A stretch of 10,736 nucleotides of DNA from Prevotellaceae bacterium (GTDB lineage: Bacteria > Bacteroidota > Bacteroidia > Bacteroidales > Bacteroidaceae): assembly GCA_015256945.1 (NCBI GenBank), contig JABZLB010000048.1, positions 1-10,736 of the forward strand, given 5' to 3'. The position numbers were made by a program, and so were the translations under genes. This document shows, piece by piece, positions 7,791 through 10,736 of the stretch (its first letter is position 1; each line of letters begins with the position of its first letter). A model generated the notes under the pieces. It was given only the letters and a program-made list of their open reading frames with translations. It was not told where the DNA came from and did not search any database.

Positions 7791-7866
7791 CGGCCGTCAC
7801 ACATGTTGTGTGGCGGTCGTCGCACACATTGTGTGACGATCGTCAACCGAGCGTACGGCGGCCGTC
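7791..7866. repeat. GC-rich 22-23 bp tandem array with palindromic cores
   Basis: Four copies of CGRYCGTC start at 7791, 7814, 7837 and 7859, spaced 23, 23 and 22 bp. Units 1 (7791-7813) and 2 (7814-7836) agree at 18 of 23 positions and all five differences are transitions. Each of these two units also contains a small hairpin (ACACA/TGTGT type). The cores CGGCCG and CGATCG are palindromes, and GACGATCGTC (7835-7844) is a perfect 10-bp palindrome. The third unit keeps the core but has a diverged second half, and the fourth is only the core. The block stands out as GC-rich in an AT-rich spacer. It has no spacer/repeat layout of a CRISPR array. Confidence 0.8.
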
Positions 7867-8048
7867 ATCCTATTACAAAACAGCTTAAAAGCGGGCAACA
7901 AATAAGTTCTATGAGCGATGGAAATCATAATAAACGAATGAGGAATATTCTATAATGAGATACCAGGGTTTCCTGCTATGTACTTGTGTCAGCAAGCGCA
8001 CAAGTTAAAATTCGGCCAAAGTATGAAGTACTTAAATATTTCTCGGTT

Positions 8049-8084
8049 ATTGATAGACTATATTTAAAAACTTTTTTATCTTTG
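8049..8084 (+). promoter_or_regulatory. Probable promoter of the cupin gene
   Basis: TATCTTTG at 8077-8084 is an exact TAnnTTTG -7 box. An ATTG at 8049-8052, 24 bp before it, could be the -33 element, slightly wide of the usual spacing. It would give a leader of about 45 nt before the ATG at 8137. Confidence 0.55.
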
Positions 8085-8136
8085 TGAAGTACAAGAAGTT
8101 GTAGTTTAATAACAGTTTAAATACAGTATAAATATT

Positions 8137-8469
8137 ATGATTATTGATTTTGAAAAAATCGCAGAAATTCACATAGAGAAGTTTAAAGGCGGTGAAGGGG
8201 CACTCGATACTCGCAATTATTTCGATGATAAGGTTAAGATAATGTATTCGACTTTACGGCCAGGAGCGTCAAGTGGCTTACATACTCACGAGGAAAATTG
8301 CGAAATAATATTCTTAATAAGCGGTACACTTACCTTTCATTATGACGGTCAGACAGAGGTGTGTCGTGCCGGACAGTGTCACTATTGTCCTGAAGGTCAC
8401 AGCCATTACATGGAGAATTTGACCGACCATGATGCTGTATATTTTGCCGTTGTGCCTGAGCACCATTAA
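8137..8469 (+). CDS. Small single-domain cupin protein
   Basis: A 110-aa cytoplasmic protein made of one cupin beta-barrel. Both classic motifs are complete: motif 1, G(x5)HxH(x4)E(x6)G, is in PGASSGLHTHEENCE...SG, and motif 2, G(x5)PxG(x2)H(x3)N, is in GQCHYCPEGHSHYMEN. The three His and the Glu that bind a metal ion are therefore present, and the metal is probably Fe, Mn, Ni or Zn. Three Cys (VCRAGQCHYC) sit next to the second motif, which is unusual and may matter for metal or thiol chemistry. The cupin fold serves many roles (isomerases, dioxygenases, sugar or ligand binding), so the reaction cannot be named. It stands alone behind its own promoter-like sequence, with no signal peptide. 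Its last 140 bp overlap, on the other strand, a probable small membrane-protein gene. Confidence 0.9.
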   Translation: MIIDFEKIAEIHIEKFKGGEGALDTRNYFDDKVKIMYSTLRPGASSGLHTHEENCEIIFLISGTLTFHYDGQTEVCRAGQCHYCPEGHSHYMENLTDHDAVYFAVVPEHH

Positions 8470-8614
8470 CTTTCGTGCGGTGTTTTCTGCATGATTGTTT
8501 CAGCTGGCATCCGCAACAAGGGTCACCGGCTTTGGTAGTAATGACAATATATATACGCCTTATAACGTAAGCAAGGCATATAAAAAGCGTAAAAGTGACG
8601 ATGAGTAGTTGCAT
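8330..8614 (-). CDS. Probable FeoB-associated-type Cys-rich small membrane protein
   Basis: Reading leftwards from ATG at 8614, residues 2-25 form one hydrophobic segment (QLLIVTFTLFICLAYVIRRI), followed by DPCCGCQLKQSCRKH at residues 31-45. A single membrane helix followed by a DPCxGCxLKxxC tail is the pattern I know from small Bacteroidota proteins annotated as FeoB-associated Cys-rich, linked to ferrous iron uptake; no feoB is visible here. Such proteins usually end soon after this motif, but this frame runs on to residue 94, antisense to the cupin gene, and meets a second Cys pair (PCNGCDLQ, residues 68-75). That extension may be chance, or a lost stop. The upstream side has a tandem GTAACAG heptamer and only a weak promoter match (CACCTTTG at 8681-8688 on this strand). 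The family match for the first 45 residues is by eye. Confidence 0.55.
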   Translation of the reverse strand: MQLLIVTFTLFICLAYVIRRIYIVITTKAGDPCCGCQLKQSCRKHRTKVNGAQAQRQNIQHHGRSNSPCNGCDLQDNSDTVRHDTPLSDRHNER

Positions 8615-8616
8615 GG

Positions 8617-8630
8617 CTGTTACCTGTTAC
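8617..8630. repeat. Tandem 7-bp duplication before the minus-strand gene
   Basis: CTGTTAC occurs twice in direct succession; read on the minus strand it is GTAACAG twice, ending 2 bp before the ATG at 8614. The same GTAACAG heptamer appears twice on the plus strand at 9894-9900 and 9960-9966, in front of the glycoside hydrolase gene. Confidence 0.6.
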
Positions 8631-8707
8631 TTTTGTTCTACGAAATGTTGATTTTATATATTACACAACTAAAAATGTGCCAAAGGTGTTATTTTTGTAG
8701 TAAAGCA

Positions 8708-8738
8708 TTGGAGGTGTCATATAAAATAGCTAATTTTG
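8708..8738 (+). promoter_or_regulatory. Probable promoter of manC
   Basis: TTG at 8708-8710, a 20-bp gap, then TAATTTTG at 8731-8738, an exact TAnnTTTG -7 box with good spacing. The leader to the ATG at 8807 would be about 60 nt and contains an AGGGAG stretch (8795-8800) that could serve as a ribosome-binding site. A second -7-like box, TATTTTTG, lies at 8690-8697 but has no fitting -33 element. Confidence 0.6.
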
Positions 8739-8750
8739 GTGACATATAAA
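8713..8750. repeat. Direct repeat overlapping the manC promoter
   Basis: GGTGTCATATAAA (8713-8725) and GGTGACATATAAA (8738-8750) agree at 12 of 13 positions, with starts 25 bp apart. The first copy lies in the spacer between the two promoter elements and the second begins at the last base of the -7 box. A shorter relative, GGTGTTAT, is at 8685-8692. Placement fits an operator, but no regulator is known. Confidence 0.55.
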
Positions 8751-8806
8751 TAACGCAAATAGTATTTAATATTGCATAAAGGCATAAAGAAAAAAGGGAG
8801 CATATT

Positions 8807-9880
8807 ATGGAGAATATTTCATCACATAACCATTTGGTAATTATGGCTGGCGGAGTAGGGAGCCGCTTTTGGCCTATGAGTACAGTTGAAGCCCCTAAGC
8901 AATTCATTGACGTACTGGGAACAGGGCGTACCCTTATACAGCAAACTTGTGATCGTTTTAAGGGTATTTGCCCACCTGAAAATATGTGGATTGTAACCAA
9001 TAAGCGCTATGCAGCACTGGTTCATGAGCAGCTTCCCGATATTCCTGTTGAGAATATTCTGCTCGAACCTTGCCGTCGTAACACGGCTCCATGTATCGCT
9101 TATGTAAGCTGGCGCATCAAAATGCGTGATGAACGTGCCAATATTGTGGTGACCCCCAGTGACCATATTGTAACAGATGTGATAGAATTTCAGCGAGTTA
9201 TCAGGGAATGTCTTGGCTTTACAAGTGAAACCGATGCCATTGTCACATTGGGGATGAAAGCCGTTCGCCCTGAAACAGGATATGGATATATCAAGGCTGA
9301 CCTGTCGAGTAATGCGCCAAGGCATAAGGAAATATATCGTGTTGACTCGTTTCGTGAGAAGCCTGATCTCCCTACTGCTACACGCTATATTAGCGAAAAG
9401 GGCTATTTTTGGAATGCAGGAATATTTGTATGGAGTGCAGAAACAATTGTAAATGCTTTACGTATTTATGCACCTCGAATCAATAATATATTTGAACGGC
9501 TGAAAGATGTGCTTGGAACACCACAGGAACAGGCTGATATAGACAAATATTATGGCGATTGCGAGAATATTTCTATTGACTATGCTGTAATGGAAAAAGC
9601 AGAAGAGATATTTGTTTGCCCTGCTGATTTTGGATGGAGCGACCTGGGAACCTGGAGCGCTTTACTGCTGCAGTCGAAACGTGATATGTATGGTAATAGT
9701 TGCATTGGACCTGACGTGAAAACTTTTGAAACCCATAACTGTATTATTCATACAGCTAATGAAAAGAAGGTAGTGGTGCAGGGATTAGACGATTATATTG
9801 TTGCCGAACACAATGGAACTTTATTAATTTGCAAACTTTCGGAGGAACAGCGTATTAAACAGTTCGCAGGAGGTGAATAA
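8807..9880 (+). CDS. manC: Mannose-1-phosphate guanylyltransferase
   Basis: Makes GDP-mannose from GTP and mannose-1-phosphate in the cytoplasm, the precursor for mannose and, through GDP-fucose, fucose in surface glycans. The nucleotide-binding signature GGVGSRFWPMS is at residues 15-25, followed by APKQF. The FREKP motif is at 182-186 and WNAGIF at 202-207, as in sugar-phosphate nucleotidyltransferases of this family; ETGYGYIK and DFGWSDLGTW are also typical. At 357 aa it is the single-domain form, lacking the C-terminal phosphomannose isomerase domain of bifunctional enzymes. The ATG at 8807 is supported by a purine-rich AGGGAG just upstream. It stands alone: the small Cys-rich membrane-protein gene is divergent, and 134 bp separate it from the glycoside hydrolase gene. 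Regulation may involve the direct repeats over its promoter. Only the choice between manC and synonyms such as cpsB or gmp is arbitrary. Confidence 0.95.
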   Translation: MENISSHNHLVIMAGGVGSRFWPMSTVEAPKQFIDVLGTGRTLIQQTCDRFKGICPPENMWIVTNKRYAALVHEQLPDIPVENILLEPCRRNTAPCIAYVSWRIKMRDERANIVVTPSDHIVTDVIEFQRVIRECLGFTSETDAIVTLGMKAVRPETGYGYIKADLSSNAPRHKEIYRVDSFREKPDLPTATRYISEKGYFWNAGIFVWSAETIVNALRIYAPRINNIFERLKDVLGTPQEQADIDKYYGDCENISIDYAVMEKAEEIFVCPADFGWSDLGTWSALLLQSKRDMYGNSCIGPDVKTFETHNCIIHTANEKKVVVQGLDDYIVAEHNGTLLICKLSEEQRIKQFAGGE

Positions 9881-9889
9881 CAGCTGTCT

Positions 9890-9966
9890 TTTTGTAACAG
9901 CAATCTGCTTTCTGTCAAATTCCTAAGTAGTATGGATATGTTGCAGTTTTCAATATTTTGTAACAG
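9890..9966. repeat. Pair of 11-bp direct repeats before the glycoside hydrolase gene
   Basis: TTTTGTAACAG is present at 9890-9900 and again at 9956-9966, with starts 66 bp apart, in the 134-bp gap between manC and the hydrolase. An ACAGCTGT palindrome lies just after the manC stop (9880-9887). No clear terminator and no exact TAnnTTTG box were seen in this gap. Confidence 0.5.
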
Positions 9967-10014
9967 AATACTATCTATATAAGCTTTACTATAAAATATA
10001 ATATTTAAATACCT

Positions 10015-10736
10015 ATGAAACAAAGTATTATGGCTGTTGCCCTCACTCTTTGCCTAACAGCGCAGGCAAAGAGTGGGAGAGAAACGGTAAGTGATTTTTT
10101 ATTGCCTGCAAATAGCGAAATTCTAAAAGGATATGTGGGTGTACAATTATCGAAAGTGTATGACAATGGCGTATGTATGCAGGATGTAGACCGATTGGTC
10201 AGTCCTTTCTTGAAGCGCACAGAAACACACCTCTGGCAAGGAGAGTTTTGGGGAAAATGGATGTGCTCAGCGGTAATTGCCTATCAGTATAAACCTTCTC
10301 GTGCTCTTATGAATATGATGCGAGAGGCTGTTGACAAGCTTGTAGCTACGCAAACAGCTGATGGCTATATTGGTAATTATGCACCTGAAGCCCATTTGAA
10401 GGAGTGGGATATTTGGGGGCGTAAATATTGTATGCTCGGCCTTCTGAACTATTATGGCCTTACAAAAGATAAGAAAGCTCTTATTGCCGCAGAAAAAGAG
10501 GCCGATTACTTGATGGGAGAACTGAAAAATAAAAATGTTTCTATTGCCTCTTTGGGAAATCATAGAGGCATGGCTGCATCATCCATATTGAAACCATTCT
10601 GTTACCTTTATTCGTTTACTGGGAAAAAACAGTATCTGGTTTTTGCAGAGAATATTGTTAAAGATTGGGAAACTGCTGATGGTCCGCAGTTACTTTCTAA
10701 AGCAGAAGTAGCCGTAGGACAGCGCTTTCCCAAACC
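10015..10736 (+). CDS. GH127/DUF1680-type glycoside hydrolase (beta-L-arabinofuranosidase-like), 3' partial
   Basis: The frame is open from ATG at 10015 to the right edge (240 codons visible). MKQSIMAVALTLCLTAQA-K is a signal peptide cut after AQA, so the enzyme is exported to the periplasm or beyond. The visible part resembles the N-terminal half of DUF1680 (alpha/alpha barrel) proteins: LWQGEFWGKWM, then QTADGYIGNY (residues 113-122), WDIWGRKY (131-138) and MLGLLNYYGLTKDKKAL, which repeat the helical pattern of this family. Characterised members of GH127 and the related GH146 remove beta-L-arabinofuranose from plant glycans, but many DUF1680 proteins have no known substrate. The catalytic Glu/Cys region usually lies further downstream, outside the window, so activity cannot be judged. 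It follows manC by 134 bp on the same strand; a shared role with manC is not evident. Confidence 0.82.
   Translation, partial: MKQSIMAVALTLCLTAQAKSGRETVSDFLLPANSEILKGYVGVQLSKVYDNGVCMQDVDRLVSPFLKRTETHLWQGEFWGKWMCSAVIAYQYKPSRALMNMMREAVDKLVATQTADGYIGNYAPEAHLKEWDIWGRKYCMLGLLNYYGLTKDKKALIAAEKEADYLMGELKNKNVSIASLGNHRGMAASSILKPFCYLYSFTGKKQYLVFAENIVKDWETADGPQLLSKAEVAVGQRFPK

Larger units (their letters stand above)
7019..8136 (+). other. 1.1-kb spacer without a convincing gene
   Basis: Short open frames on both strands here show no domain, signal peptide or start context that I trust. The stretch does hold structure: an 8-bp direct repeat ACGTAACA at 7131-7138 and 7148-7155; an imperfect AT-rich hairpin at 7170-7191; a perfect 11-bp-stem hairpin at 7277-7303; a 7-bp-stem hairpin (ATATTGT/ACAATAT) at 7445-7461; a TATCTTTG box at 7586; a terminator-like hairpin at 7724-7746; a GC-rich tandem array at 7791-7866; and the cupin promoter near 8049-8084. 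There is no obvious terminator just after the gene ending at 7018. A 20-codon frame starting at 7703 (MAKYNSLPTICRP...) runs over the terminator-like hairpin and is probably not a gene. Confidence 0.6.

Noticed and set aside
7791..7866. CRISPR array
   Set aside because: Units are contiguous at 22-23 bp with no spacers, and no cas genes are present.
8464..8496. Terminator after the cupin gene (CACC...GGTGTTTT)
   Set aside because: The stem is only 4 bp with a long loop, too weak to call.
8822..9325. 167-codon minus-strand frame inside manC
   Set aside because: It lies wholly opposite a certain enzyme gene and shows no family pattern, signal peptide or start context.

Overview
The window looks like chromosomal DNA from a Bacteroidota bacterium, most likely Prevotella or a close relative. 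The reasons are a C10 (streptopain/interpain-type) cysteine protease, several C-terminal tails of the type IX secretion system (T9SS) type A sort, Omp28-type proteins, a DUF6029-type outer-membrane protein, AT-rich spacers, few Shine-Dalgarno sites, and promoter-like TAnnTTTG boxes. The genus is an inference from these families.

Left part (1-7018): six plus-strand genes. The window opens inside a C10 protease gene; its catalytic Cys codon is at 24-26 and its catalytic His codon at 411-413. After 97 bp comes a tight row that looks like one operon: a periplasmic TlpA-like thioredoxin (WCKPC), a DUF6029-type beta-barrel, an Omp28-type lipoprotein (CIYC), a small secreted protein with a T9SS-like tail, and a larger Omp28-type protein (CQYC) that also has a T9SS-like tail. 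Gaps are 4, 5, 22 and 30 bp. The row therefore holds three thioredoxin-fold CxxC proteins, predicted for the periplasm, the lipid-anchored envelope and the surface or exterior, plus a barrel, beside a cysteine protease. This is the best candidate here for an undescribed system: an envelope or surface thiol-redox module. That function is inferred.

Middle (7019-8136): about 1.1 kb with no convincing gene. It holds a perfect 11-bp-stem hairpin, a TATCTTTG box followed about 130 bp later by a terminator-like hairpin (possible small RNA), and a GC-rich array of 22-23 bp tandem units with palindromic cores.

Right part (8137-10736): a small cupin with both cupin motifs intact and a promoter-like box upstream; a minus-strand small membrane protein with a DPCCGCxLKxxC motif like FeoB-associated Cys-rich proteins, overlapping the cupin tail; divergent from it, mannose-1-phosphate guanylyltransferase (manC) behind a good promoter match with short direct repeats; and finally the start of a secreted GH127/DUF1680-type glycoside hydrolase that runs off the right edge.
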